Assembly: GCF_004791585.1 (NCBI RefSeq)
Contig: NZ_SRUU01000003.1
Location: 1-62,596 of the forward strand
Reading direction: 5' to 3'
Origin: Mesorhizobium sp. M1C.F.Ca.ET.210.01.1.1
Lineage (GTDB): Bacteria > Pseudomonadota > Alphaproteobacteria > Rhizobiales > Rhizobiaceae
DNA length: 62,596 nucleotides
Shown here: positions 28,221-37,170 of the stretch, in pieces
How the letters are laid out: every line of letters starts with the position of its first letter
Position numbering within the stretch: position 1 is the first letter of the stretch
Notes under the pieces: generated by a model
What the model saw: only the letters and a program-made list of their open reading frames with translations
The model's database searches: none
What the model was told of the DNA's origin: nothing
Translations under genes and position numbers: made by a program

Positions 28221-30677
28221 ATGATTCGTCTCATCGGCTATTTCTTCGGCATCGGCACGACGCTGGCGCTGCTGGTCGCTGCGGGCCTCGCCATCTACAT
28301 CAGCCATCTGACGAAGGATCTGCCCGACTACGAAGTTCTGGCCAAATACGAGCCGCCGGTGACGACGCGCATCCATGCCTCGGACGGCTCGCTGATGGCC
28401 GAGTACGCGCGCGAGCGGCGTCTCTATCTGCCGATCCAGGCCATCCCGGACCGCGTCAAGGCCGCCTTCATGTCGGCCGAGGACAAGAATTTCTACAACC
28501 ACCCCGGCATCGACATCACCGGCCTCGGCCGCGCCATCATTGTCAACCTGCAGAATTTCGGCTCCGGCCGCCGCCAGGTCGGCGCCTCGACGATCACGCA
28601 GCAGGTGGCCAAGAACTTCCTGCTCTCCTCGGACCAGACCTATGAGCGCAAGATCAAGGAGATGATCCTGGCCTTCCGCATCGAGCAGGCCTATTCGAAG
28701 GACCGCATCCTCGAGCTCTATCTCAACGAGATTTTCTTCGGCTTCGGCGCCTATGGCGTCGCGGGCGCCGCGCTCACCTATTTCGACAAGTCGGTCAACG
28801 AGCTCACCGTCGCCGAGGCCGCTTATCTCGCTTCGCTGCCCAAGGGTCCCAACAACTATCATCCGTTCAAGCATGCCGATCGCGCGCTGGAGCGGCGCAA
28901 CTGGGTCATCGACCAGATGGTCGAGAACGGCTACGTCACCCGCGAGGAGGGCGCCAAGGCCAAGGCCGAGCCGCTCGGCGTGACGCCGCGCCGCAACGGC
29001 TCCTACCTGTTCGCGGGCGAGTATTTCACCGAAGAGGTGCGGCGCCAGATCATCGCCCGCTACGGCGAGAATGCGCTCTATGAGGGTGGCCTGTCGGTGC
29101 GCACGACGCTCGATCCCAAGATCCAGCTGATCGCCCGAAAGTCGTTGCAGAATGGTTTGCTCAAATACGACATGCTGCGCGGCTATCGCGGGCCGGTGAA
29201 GCATATCGATATTTCGGGTGACTGGGGCGTGGCTCTCGGCAACGTCAAGGGGCTGGAGGATGTGCCGGAGTGGACGCTCGCCGTCGTGCTCGACAGTTCT
29301 GCCGATGGCCTTACGATCGGCATCCAGCCGTCGCGCCAGGTCTCCGGCGACCTCGTCAAGGACCGCGTCGAGGGAACCATCAGCAAGGACGACATGGGCT
29401 TCGCCATGCGCCACTTCGTCAACGGCAAGTCCGTCCGGGCGAAGTCTCCGGAGGAGGTGCTTGAGCCGGGCGATGTCATCTTCGTGCAGAAGAACGACGG
29501 CTCCGACAATGCCTACAGCCTGCGCCAGGTGCCTGAGGTCGAAGGCGGCCTTGTCGCCATGGATCCGCATACCGGCCGCGTGCTGGCCATGGTCGGCGGC
29601 TTCTCTTACGCGCAATCGGAGTTCAACCGCGCGACGCAGGCGATGCGCCAGCCCGGGTCCTCCTTCAAGCCGATCGTCTATTCGGCGGCGCTCGACAACG
29701 GCTACACGCCGGCCTCCGTGATCATGGATGGCCCGATCACCATCCAGAGCGGCAACACGACCTGGACGCCGAAGAACTATGACGGCACCGTCGCCGGTCC
29801 CGCCACCTTGCGTTCCGGTATCGAAAAGTCGCGCAACCTGATGACGGTGCGGCTCGCCAACGACATGGGCATGAAGCTGGTCGTGGAATATGCCGAACGC
29901 TTCGGCGTCTACGACCACCTGGCGCCCTATTTGCCGATGGCCCTTGGCTCCGGCGAGACGACGGTCATGCGCATGGTGTCGGCCTATTCGATCATGGCCA
30001 ATGGCGGCAAGTCTATCAAACCGTCACTGATCGACCGCATCCAGGATCGCTACGGCAAGACCGTGTTCAAGCAGGACGAGCGCGGCTGCGAGGGCTGCAA
30101 CGCCGGCGAATGGAAGAACCAGCCAGAGCCGGAACTGGTCGACAATTCCGAGCAGGTGCTCGATCCGATGACCGCCTACCAGATCACCTCGATGATGGAA
30201 GGCGTCGTGCAGCGCGGCACAGGTGCCACCATTGCCGAGCTTGGCCGCCACATCGCCGGCAAGACCGGCACGACCAACGACGAGAAGGACGCCTGGTTCA
30301 TCGGCTTCACGCCGAACCTCGTCGTCGGTCTTTACATGGGCTACGACACGCCGCGCGGCCTCGGCAAGGGCGCGACCGGTGGCGGTCTCGCCGCGCCGAT
30401 CTTCAAGGACTTCATGCGCGTGGCGCTGGACGGCACGCCCAATGTCGACTTCCAGGTTCCGGAGGGCATGAAGCTGGTCGCCATCAACCGCAAGACCGGC
30501 ATGCGCGCGGCTGAGGGCGATCCCAACACCATCATTGAGGCGTTCAAGCCCGGCACCGGCCCGGCCGACAGCTATTGGGTGATCGGCATGGGCGCGGACG
30601 GCTCCAACGGCGCCGGCGGCGCACTGTCGCCGCAGGCCAATCAGGCCATCCAGGACGGCGGCGGCGGCCTCTACTGA
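28221..30677 (+). CDS. mrcA: Penicillin-binding protein 1A (bifunctional)
   Basis: 818 residues. One N-terminal membrane helix (IGYFFGIGTTLALLVAAG), then a GT51 glycosyltransferase domain with SAEDKNFYNHPG (catalytic Glu) and GASTITQQVAKN. An OB-like insert follows, then the transpeptidase with RQPGSSFKPIV (active Ser-x-x-Lys, about 477), SRN, and KTGTTNDEKDAWF. It polymerises and cross-links peptidoglycan in the periplasm. Start is ATG 28221 after CTGGAGCGGGC. It follows the amidase gene by 209 bases; both shape the wall. Confidence 0.96.
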   Translation: MIRLIGYFFGIGTTLALLVAAGLAIYISHLTKDLPDYEVLAKYEPPVTTRIHASDGSLMAEYARERRLYLPIQAIPDRVKAAFMSAEDKNFYNHPGIDITGLGRAIIVNLQNFGSGRRQVGASTITQQVAKNFLLSSDQTYERKIKEMILAFRIEQAYSKDRILELYLNEIFFGFGAYGVAGAALTYFDKSVNELTVAEAAYLASLPKGPNNYHPFKHADRALERRNWVIDQMVENGYVTREEGAKAKAEPLGVTPRRNGSYLFAGEYFTEEVRRQIIARYGENALYEGGLSVRTTLDPKIQLIARKSLQNGLLKYDMLRGYRGPVKHIDISGDWGVALGNVKGLEDVPEWTLAVVLDSSADGLTIGIQPSRQVSGDLVKDRVEGTISKDDMGFAMRHFVNGKSVRAKSPEEVLEPGDVIFVQKNDGSDNAYSLRQVPEVEGGLVAMDPHTGRVLAMVGGFSYAQSEFNRATQAMRQPGSSFKPIVYSAALDNGYTPASVIMDGPITIQSGNTTWTPKNYDGTVAGPATLRSGIEKSRNLMTVRLANDMGMKLVVEYAERFGVYDHLAPYLPMALGSGETTVMRMVSAYSIMANGGKSIKPSLIDRIQDRYGKTVFKQDERGCEGCNAGEWKNQPEPELVDNSEQVLDPMTAYQITSMMEGVVQRGTGATIAELGRHIAGKTGTTNDEKDAWFIGFTPNLVVGLYMGYDTPRGLGKGATGGGLAAPIFKDFMRVALDGTPNVDFQVPEGMKLVAINRKTGMRAAEGDPNTIIEAFKPGTGPADSYWVIGMGADGSNGAGGALSPQANQAIQDGGGGLY

Positions 30678-30807
30678 CGTTCCGCAAGGTTTTCGGAACG
30701 GCCAGCAGGTTGGCGCCGGCCCATTTCGCTTTACAGGCGGCGGTGCCGTGCCTATGTATCGCGCCGATTCCGAAAAGAACGAGAAGAACAGGACAGAACG
30801 AACATCC

Positions 30808-31939
30808 ATGCGCGCGGAAACGCTCAATATTGTCGACGAGATCAGGCAGGCGATAACCCTGCTGAGGAGGCATCTTTGACTGGGATCAGGCCATCAAGCG
30901 GCTTGAATACCTGAACTCGCGCGCCGAGGATTCCAGCCTCTGGAACGACCCAGTGGAAGCGCAGAAGCTGATGCGGGAACGCCAGAGCCTCGAAGAAGGC
31001 ATCGGGGCGGTCAAAGGGCTGACCCAGGCGCTCGAGGACAATATCGGCCTGATCGAGCTTGGCGAGGAAGAGGGCGACGAGGGCATCATCGCCGAAGCCG
31101 AAGCGGCGCTGCGTTCCATGCAGGGCGAGGCCAAGGCTCGCCAGGTCGAGACGCTGCTCTCGGGCGAGGCGGACGCCAACGACACCTATCTCGAAATCCA
31201 TGCCGGCGCCGGCGGCACCGAGAGCCAGGACTGGGCCTCGATGCTTTTGCGCATGTATACGCGCTGGGCCGAGCGTCGTCGCTTCAAGGTCGAGGTGCTC
31301 GAAGTCCACGATGGCGAAGAAGCCGGCATCAAATCGGCCACCGTGCTGATCAAGGGGCACAACGCCTATGGCTGGCTGAAGACAGAATCCGGCGTCCACC
31401 GCCTGGTCCGCATCTCGCCCTACGACAGCAATGCGCGCCGCCACACCTCGTTCGCGAGCGTCTGGGTCTATCCGGTGATCGACGACTCGATCGAGATCAA
31501 TGTCTCGGAATCGGACGTGCGCATCGACACCTATCGTTCCTCCGGTTCTGGCGGCCAGCACGTCAACACCACCGACTCCGCCGTGCGCATCACGCATCTT
31601 GCGACCGGCATCGCGGTTGCCTGCCAGGCCGAGCGCTCGCAGCACAAGAACCGAGCCAAGGCATGGGAAATGCTGCGCTCCCGGCTCTACGAGGAAGAGC
31701 TGAAGAAGCGCGAGGCCGTGGCCAACGCCACCGAGGCGTCGAAGAGCGACATCGGCTGGGGCCACCAGATCCGCTCCTATGTTCTGCAGCCCTATCAGTT
31801 GGTGAAGGATCTGCGCACCGGGGTGGCAAGCACCAGCCCGTCAAGCGTGCTCGACGGCGACCTCGACGAGTTCATGGAGGCGTCGCTGTCGCATCGCATC
31901 GAGGGCGGCGCCGGGGAGGCGGTGGCGGACCTCGACTAG
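30808..31939 (+). CDS. prfB: Peptide chain release factor 2 (programmed +1 frameshift)
   Basis: The product is assembled from two frames: codons 1-23 from ATG 30808, an in-frame TGA at 30877-30879, then the +1 frame from GAC 30878 to the stop at 31937-31939, in all 376 residues. The second frame restores the RF2 sequence [18 protein letters not shown]. The GGQ peptidyl-hydrolysis motif is in [13 protein letters not shown]. The stop-codon-reading tripeptide, SPF in E. coli, is SPY here ([12 protein letters not shown]). RF2 ends translation at UGA and UAA and controls its own level through this shift. A call starting at 30953 would lose the N-terminus. Confidence 0.95.
30865..30880 (+). promoter_or_regulatory. 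prfB: prfB +1 ribosomal frameshift site
   Basis: AGGAGG (30865-30870), CAT, then CTT TGA C (30874-30880). An internal Shine-Dalgarno-like hexamer three bases before a slippery CUU, with UGA next and C after it, is the established RF2 autoregulatory signal. When RF2 is scarce, the ribosome pauses at UGA and slips from CUU to UUU. Confidence 0.95.
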
Positions 31940-31975
31940 GGCACGCCCCTACGCCTCAAAGCGACGGAGGAAGCG

Positions 31976-32380
31976 GTGGTTCGATTACTCACGGGAAAAT
32001 GCTTCTGCGGCCAAGTCCGCTATGAGGTGGCCGACGAATTCGTCTACGCGGCCAATTGCCATTGCTCGAACTGCCGACGCACCACCGGCTCCGCCTTCAA
32101 GCCTTTCGCCGGCATCGAGCGTGACAAGTTTCGTCTCACCGCCGGTGACGACGGATTGCTGATCTACGGCGACGCCAGCGGTCACGACGCGCATTGCGGA
32201 CAGTGCGGCTCGCTCCTCTATTCGCTGGTGCGCGAGGGCGCCTATGTCCATGTGGCGATGGGCACGCTGGCCGATGCGCCGAGCATCCGTCCGACCGCCC
32301 ACATTTTCGTCGGTTCCAAGGCGAAATGGTTCACAATCACCGACGACTTGCCGCAGTATGATGGGCATGTTCTCGGCTGA
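31976..32380 (+). CDS. GFA/CENP-V fold protein
   Basis: 134 residues. Zinc ligands of the GFA fold are visible: KCFCGQVRYE, ANCHCSNCRRTTGSAF and HCGQCGSLLYS. The family is named for a glutathione-formaldehyde adduct enzyme, but most bacterial members have no proven reaction. The start is GTG at 31976 behind CGGAGG; this decides the start since no ATG is near. It is 36 bases downstream of prfB and may be read from it. A second, different GFA protein lies at 33190. Confidence 0.88.
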   Translation: MVRLLTGKCFCGQVRYEVADEFVYAANCHCSNCRRTTGSAFKPFAGIERDKFRLTAGDDGLLIYGDASGHDAHCGQCGSLLYSLVREGAYVHVAMGTLADAPSIRPTAHIFVGSKAKWFTITDDLPQYDGHVLG

Positions 32381-32386
32381 ACGGCT

Positions 32387-32412
32387 GGAACCAGCTTGAG
32401 CCATATCCCGTT
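32387..32412 (+). promoter_or_regulatory. Possible EcfG-type promoter
   Basis: GGAAC (32387-32391), 17 bases, CGTT (32409-32412), which fits the general stress sigma consensus with the longer spacer. It lies 264 bases ahead of the next gene, farther than usual, so it may be a chance match or serve a long leader. The rest of 32381-32676 shows no gene I can support. Confidence 0.3.
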
Positions 32413-32676
32413 GTCCGGCACCGGTCTCGTGCCGCTAACCGCTCGTTAAGCAAGCCGGCGCACGATTCTGGATGGCAGAGGTTGGCGTGAGGCGAGGCAT
32501 TGCCGGTGCGTCAGATTTCTTGCGCCAGCCAAGGAATCAGCCCAGCATTCGGGCTGGGGGATAGAAGCATTTTTGGCCGGACGCGGCATATCTGCGACCG
32601 ATGATCCGGCCAGCTGGGAAGACACGTTCCGGGAACGGGCAAGCGAAAACGCTTGGAGCTCGAAAGGAACGCTTCG

Positions 32677-33054
32677 ATGTCTGCTGCCAAATCAAGATCG
32701 GCCCAAGCCGTTCAATCGGCTGGCCGACTTCTGTTTTCCCTGTTCGCTGCCGGAGCGGTGACGGTGCTGACCGCGCCCGCCTTTGCACACGACGCCAAAC
32801 CCACGGCGGCGCTGCCGCAAGGCTGGAGCTATCCCTTTGCCTGCTGCGCCAACTTCGATTGCCGTACGGCCCATACCGGCGAGGTCCTCGAGAAACCCGA
32901 AGGGTATGTGATTGCCGGAACCGGGGAGGTTGTTCCCATGACAGACAAGCGCGTGAAGGACAGTCCCGACGGCGAATTCCATTGGTGCGCGCACCAGGCT
33001 GGTCTCGACGCGGGCAAGACGATCTGCTTGTTCGTGCCGCCGCGCTCGTACTAG
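32677..33054 (+). CDS. Small secreted cysteine-containing protein
   Basis: 125 residues. A signal peptide (LLFSLFAAGAVTVLTAPAFA) gives a mature periplasmic protein of about 90 residues starting HDAKPTAALPQ. Five cysteines (FACCANFDCR, HWCAHQ, TICLF) suggest disulfides or a metal site. ATG 32677 follows AAAGGAACG, which supports it over an ATG 24 bases upstream. It lies between two GFA genes; no domain is recognised, but similar short proteins are, as far as I recall, common in rhizobia. Confidence 0.72.
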   Translation: MSAAKSRSAQAVQSAGRLLFSLFAAGAVTVLTAPAFAHDAKPTAALPQGWSYPFACCANFDCRTAHTGEVLEKPEGYVIAGTGEVVPMTDKRVKDSPDGEFHWCAHQAGLDAGKTICLFVPPRSY

Positions 33055-33189
33055 GACGACGTGAAAAGTCTCTAGCAGAGTCAGCAATGGACGAAGGAGC
33101 CGCTGACGGCAGTTGTCAGGACTGCTTCTTTATGTTGCCTTGCCGCCAGCGTATTCGGGGAGGGGCGGCGGACAATGGAAAGGACAGTC

Positions 33190-33558
33190 ATGGCCATCAA
33201 GGGAAGCTGCCACTGCAAGGCGACCACATTCGAGGTCGCCGAAGCGCCACAGACGGTGACGCATTGCACTTGTTCCTTCTGCTCGAAGCGTGGCTCGCTT
33301 TGGGCCTACTACGTTCCCTCGCAATTCAAGCTCACCAGCCCACCTGAGAACATCTCGTTCTACCAATGGGGCTCAAAAACCGTCAAACACGGCTTCTGCG
33401 CCACATGCGGCTGTGGCACCTTCACCGAAACGCCGGATTGGTCGACCGGCAAGCCCGACTTCGACAATCCGAAGATCAGCGTCAACTCCCGCCTATTCGA
33501 TGATTTCGATCTCGATAAGGTCGAGGTCGTGGTCATAGACGGCAAGAACCTTTGGTAG
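33190..33558 (+). CDS. GFA/CENP-V fold protein, second copy
   Basis: 122 residues. Zinc ligands: GSCHCKATTFEV, HCTCSFCSKRGSLWAYY and FCATCGCGTFTE. It resembles the protein at 31976 in fold but differs widely in sequence, so it is not a recent duplicate. ATG 33190 has GGAAAGGAC just upstream; an earlier in-frame ATG at 33175 is less well placed. Reaction unknown. Confidence 0.88.
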   Translation: MAIKGSCHCKATTFEVAEAPQTVTHCTCSFCSKRGSLWAYYVPSQFKLTSPPENISFYQWGSKTVKHGFCATCGCGTFTETPDWSTGKPDFDNPKISVNSRLFDDFDLDKVEVVVIDGKNLW

Positions 33559-33715
33559 GCGGAACGATTGCTTGTCGCAAAGGCGCGTTGATGGATTGCC
33601 GGTAGGAATTCTTAGCCGCTTTCCTGTTCCGCTTTTCGCCGCATTTCGTGCTACAAGGCGTCCGGAAGGGCTGATTTGGCACGGCATAGGCCGTGAATTG
33701 GAGAGGGACCACCTT

Positions 33716-34366
33716 ATGAAGAAGACCGTGCTGGTCGTCGTGGCGACGGCCGTATTGGTGAGCGCGTGCACCACCACCGATCCGTACACCGGCGACCAGA
33801 AGATTTCTAACACGGCAGCCGGCGCCGGCCTTGGCGCTCTGGCAGGCGCCAGCCTTGGCCTGCTCGCAGGCGGCAACGATCGTCGCAACGCGCTGATCGG
33901 CGCGGGCATCGGCGCGCTCGCCGGCGGCGCGATTGGCGCGACCATGGACCAGAACGAGGCCGAACTGCGCCGTCAGCTGCAGGGCACCGGCGTCAGCGTC
34001 ACCCGCAGCGGCGACCAGATCATCCTCAACATGCCGTCCGACATCACCTTCAACGTCGACCAGGATGCGGTGAAGCCAGGCTTCTATCCGGTGCTGAACT
34101 CGGTGGCGCTGGTGCTGAACAAGTTCCGCCAGACCACGGTCGACGTCTTCGGCCACACCGACTCGACGGGCGGCGACGAGCACAATTTCGATCTGTCGCA
34201 GCGCCGCGCGCTCGCGGTCGCCAATTACCTGTCAGGCCAGGGCGTCGATTCCCGCCGCTTTGCAGTCACCGGCTTCGGCAAGACGCGCCCGATCGCGTCC
34301 AACGCGACGGCCCAGGGCCGTGCCCAGAACCGGCGCGTCGAGATCCAGCTTTCACCGCTCACCTGA
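33716..34366 (+). CDS. OmpA-family outer-membrane lipoprotein
   Basis: 216 residues. A lipoprotein signal ends in the lipobox VSAC (residue 18 cysteine). A glycine-rich segment (about 35-80, GAGLGALAGASLGLLAGG) resembles glycine-zipper domains. The C-terminal OmpA domain (about 105-215) has VFGHTDSTGG, SQRRALAVANYL and NRRVEI, which bind peptidoglycan. It anchors outer membrane to wall. ATG 33716 after GGAGAGGG is preferred to the longer open frame. Its terminator follows directly. Confidence 0.95.
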   Translation: MKKTVLVVVATAVLVSACTTTDPYTGDQKISNTAAGAGLGALAGASLGLLAGGNDRRNALIGAGIGALAGGAIGATMDQNEAELRRQLQGTGVSVTRSGDQIILNMPSDITFNVDQDAVKPGFYPVLNSVALVLNKFRQTTVDVFGHTDSTGGDEHNFDLSQRRALAVANYLSGQGVDSRRFAVTGFGKTRPIASNATAQGRAQNRRVEIQLSPLT

Positions 34367-34402
34367 GAAGAAACGCTTCCAACGGATCAACTCCACCAGG
34401 AG

Positions 34403-34430
34403 AGACGGCCTCGCAAGGGGCCGTTTTTGT
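34403..34430 (+). terminator. Intrinsic terminator of the OmpA lipoprotein gene
   Basis: ACGGCC (34405-34410) and GGCCGT (34419-34424) form the stem, followed by five T residues, 39 bases after the stop codon. Confidence 0.82.
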
Positions 34431-34452
34431 TTGGCGCGACCCCTCGAATTGA

Positions 34453-34546
34453 AGCATGTCTCCCGAAAGTGGGAACCGGTTTCGGGACAACGACATGCGG
34501 ATGAAGCGCACGGAGCGAATTTGAAAGATCGCGACGCGCTTTAGGC
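34453..34546 (+). repeat. Composite palindromic intergenic element, copy 4
   Basis: GCATGTC-CCCGAAA pairs with TTTCGGG-GACATGC, then a tail with GAAGCGCACGGAGCGAAT and GATCGCGACGCGCTTTAGG. It is the closest relative of copy 1 (2637-2744), differing by a few substitutions and a shorter middle. It sits within the 342-base gap 34367-34708, downstream of a terminator; the rest of that gap shows no gene. Confidence 0.8.
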
Positions 34547-34708
34547 CAAAAGGTCATTAGCTTGTTCTAATTGATGCTTTTCCAGAACTCTGGAAAGGAC
34601 TAGCATCAACGCCGTTCCAGAAGGGGAAGAGGCGGGTAACTGGCCGCGCAATCAGCATTTTTTCCGCCTCGGTCTTGCACGGCCGGATCAGAAATCTGGG
34701 AGGAATGC

Positions 34709-35317
34709 ATGACAAGAACGGCTCGCCTTGGGCGCTGCGGCGTCCTCGTTTTGACTGGCCTCTTGGGCGCATGGCTTGGAGCCGCCACGGCCAGGGCCGA
34801 AGACGCCAACAAGGCCGATATCGAAGCCTTGAAAAAATCGCTGGCCAAATATGAGGACTACACGGCCGCCATCCGCGACCTCTATCTGTCTACCGAAGGC
34901 TGCGTCTACTACAGCGGGGAGAAGATACCGGGCACGATGGATTATCCGAAGGGCGCAATGGGCGTCCATTTCGTTAACGTCCCGAGTGTCGGCAAGCCGC
35001 TCGACCCGATGAAACCCAACGTCCTGATCTACGAGCCGACCAAGAAGGGCTTGAAGCTGGTCGCGGTGGAATGGCTGGTGCCGCTCACTCCGGACGTCAA
35101 GGAAGCGCCCACGCTGTTTGGCCAGAAATTCATGGGGCCGATGGAGGGGCACTATCCGCTCATTCCGAGGGAGTTCGTGCACTACGACCTTCACGCCTGG
35201 CTGTTCAGGGACAATCCGAACGGCATGTTCAGTCCGACGAACCCGAACGTGAAGTGCAACAAGGCCGAGTTTCCGATGCTGGAGAAACCGACCAAGATGA
35301 TGCCGGGGCCGATGTGA
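34709..35317 (+). CDS. Exported conserved hypothetical protein
   Basis: 202 residues with signal peptide (CGVLVLTGLLGAWLGAATARA), so periplasmic or secreted. The mature part has a helical start (KADIEALKKSLAKYEDYTAA), a Cys-containing STEGCVYYSGE, and an aromatic/Pro-rich middle (HYPLIPREFVHYDLHAWLF), and ends rich in Pro and Met. I do not recognise a family. ATG 34709 follows GGGAGGAATGC, a good ribosome site. Monocistronic between repeat copy 4 and a terminator. Function unknown. Confidence 0.75.
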   Translation: MTRTARLGRCGVLVLTGLLGAWLGAATARAEDANKADIEALKKSLAKYEDYTAAIRDLYLSTEGCVYYSGEKIPGTMDYPKGAMGVHFVNVPSVGKPLDPMKPNVLIYEPTKKGLKLVAVEWLVPLTPDVKEAPTLFGQKFMGPMEGHYPLIPREFVHYDLHAWLFRDNPNGMFSPTNPNVKCNKAEFPMLEKPTKMMPGPM

Positions 35318-35380
35318 GCTCCAACAGGACAATCCTCGGAAGAGCGCCTGGCTGAATTTTCAAGCGAAGCGACAACAAGG

Positions 35381-35412
35381 AAACGGCCCCGTAAGGGGCC
35401 GTCTTCGTTCTG
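35381..35412. terminator. Hairpin between convergent genes
   Basis: ACGGCCCC (35383-35390) pairs with GGGGCCGT (35395-35402) over a GTAA tetraloop. The U tract is interrupted on both strands (TCTTCG and TTCC), but its position between two convergent stop codons supports a terminator role. Confidence 0.65.
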
Positions 35413-35430
35413 CTGGCGCTCTATCGAAGG

Positions 35431-36978
35431 TCAGACTTTCGCGACGATCCGCATGAAGGCCGGCACGTCGTCGCCGAAGCCGACGGTGGCGTCGCCTTCA
35501 TCCTGCCGATGGCGGGCAGGGCGGTTGTGGTCGCGCTGAGGACGGACGTCGCCGCGCTGCTCGTTGCGGTTTGAAGAACCCTTGCGGTCGTTCTCGGAGC
35601 GGATCGCATCCTTGCGGGCGCGGCGCTCCGCAATGTCAGCGACCTCGGCGACCGGCTGCTCTTCGCGCGCCGCATCCGGTGTCTCGTCATGTTTGGCGTG
35701 ACGGTCCCTCTTGCGCTCGCCCCGGTCCTTGCGATCGTCGTCCTTGCGGCCGGCGCGGCGCGGCGCGCCGCGGCCACGGCGAGGCGCATCGTCACCCTCG
35801 CTCTCGGTGACCGTCGACAGGTCGCCGTCGTGCCATTCGATCTTGGCGCCGATCAGCTTTTCGATGGCATCGACATATTTGGTGTCGGAGCGCGTCGCGA
35901 TGGTGAAGGATTTGCCGGAACGGCCGGCGCGGCCGGTGCGGCCGATGCGGTGCACATAGTCCTCGGCATGGATTGGCACGTCGTAATTGAAGACATGGCT
36001 GACGTCGGGAATATCGAGGCCGCGAGCGGCGACGTCCGACGCGACGAGATAACGCAGCTTGCCGTCGCGGAAATTGGCGAGCATCTGCATGCGCGCGCGC
36101 TGATCCATGTCGCCATGGAGCGCGCCGGCATCAAAATCATGCTTCAGCAGCGAGCGGAAAAGCTCCGACACTTCGACCTTGCGGTTGCAGAAGATGATGG
36201 CGTTCTTCAGCCCGTCGCTCTCGGCCTTCATCAGGTTGCGCAGCGTCTCGCGCTTCTCCCACGGCTTCGAGCCTGATTTCACCAGGCGCTGCGTGATGCT
36301 GGTCGCGGTGGAAGCGGCCCTGGAGACCTCGACGCGCACCGGGGCGTGCAAGAATTTTTCGGTGAGCTTGGTGATTTCCGGCGGCATGGTCGCCGAGAAG
36401 AACAGCGTCTGGCGCGTGAACGGGATCATCTCGCAGATGCGCTCGATATCGGGGATGAAACCCATGTCGAGCATGCGGTCGGCTTCGTCGATGACGAGGA
36501 TCTCGACACCGTTGAGCAAGAGCTTGCCGCGCTCGCGGTGGTCGAGCAGCCGGCCGGGCGTGGCGATCAGCACGTCGGCGCCGCGCTCCAGCTTCTTGTC
36601 CTGCTCCTCGAAGGAGACGCCGCCAATCAGCAGCGCGATGTTGAGCTTGTGGTTCTTGCCGTATTTGATGAAGTTTTCCTCGACCTGCGCCGCCAATTCG
36701 CGCGTCGGCTCGAGGATCAGCGTGCGCGGCATGCGGGCCCGCGCCCGGCCCTTTTCCAGTCGCGTCAGCATAGGCAGCACGAAGGAAGCGGTCTTGCCCG
36801 TGCCGGTCTGGGCAATGCCCAGCACATCCTTGCCGAGCAGCGCATGCGGGATGGCGCCAGCCTGGATCGGAGTCGGCTTGGCATAGCCGGCATCGGTGAC
36901 TGCGGAGAGGACCTTCGGCGACAGGCCGAGGTCTGTGAACGTCAACGCTTCTTGAGCGGTCTGGGTGTCTGCGGACAA
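35431..36978 (-). CDS. DEAD-box ATP-dependent RNA helicase (RhlE-like)
   Basis: 515 residues. All core motifs are present: Q motif (GYAKPTPIQAGAIP), AQTGTGKT, PTRELA, TPGR, VIDEADRMLDMG, FSATMP, then the second RecA domain with IIFCNRKVEV, ARGLDIPDV and HRIGRTGRAGR. The last 120 residues are basic and acidic low complexity (RGRGAPRRAGRKDDDRKDRG), typical of an RNA-binding tail. It unwinds short RNA duplexes in ribosome assembly or mRNA decay; RhlE types often join the RNase E degradosome. Confidence 0.94.
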   Translation of the reverse strand: MSADTQTAQEALTFTDLGLSPKVLSAVTDAGYAKPTPIQAGAIPHALLGKDVLGIAQTGTGKTASFVLPMLTRLEKGRARARMPRTLILEPTRELAAQVEENFIKYGKNHKLNIALLIGGVSFEEQDKKLERGADVLIATPGRLLDHRERGKLLLNGVEILVIDEADRMLDMGFIPDIERICEMIPFTRQTLFFSATMPPEITKLTEKFLHAPVRVEVSRAASTATSITQRLVKSGSKPWEKRETLRNLMKAESDGLKNAIIFCNRKVEVSELFRSLLKHDFDAGALHGDMDQRARMQMLANFRDGKLRYLVASDVAARGLDIPDVSHVFNYDVPIHAEDYVHRIGRTGRAGRSGKSFTIATRSDTKYVDAIEKLIGAKIEWHDGDLSTVTESEGDDAPRRGRGAPRRAGRKDDDRKDRGERKRDRHAKHDETPDAAREEQPVAEVADIAERRARKDAIRSENDRKGSSNRNEQRGDVRPQRDHNRPARHRQDEGDATVGFGDDVPAFMRIVAKV

Positions 36979-37170
36979 GTGATGGCTGTCTTCGGCTGGT
37001 TCAGGAAAAATCGCAACATCTGTTGCGGCAGGCGCCGCGCGCCTGCAAGATCGGCGTTGCAGTTAGGCGCAAGTCCGCGATTTGTCAACAGAAACGGCCC
37101 GGAAATCCGGCGATTGTGAAGACGTAACCTTAATCGCGATGCTTAATCGAGACATTGTCCTTGCGCCGGC

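Noticed and set aside
28071..29918. 615-codon open frame opposite the PBP1A gene
   Set aside because: Shadow of a fully supported gene; no recognisable domain.
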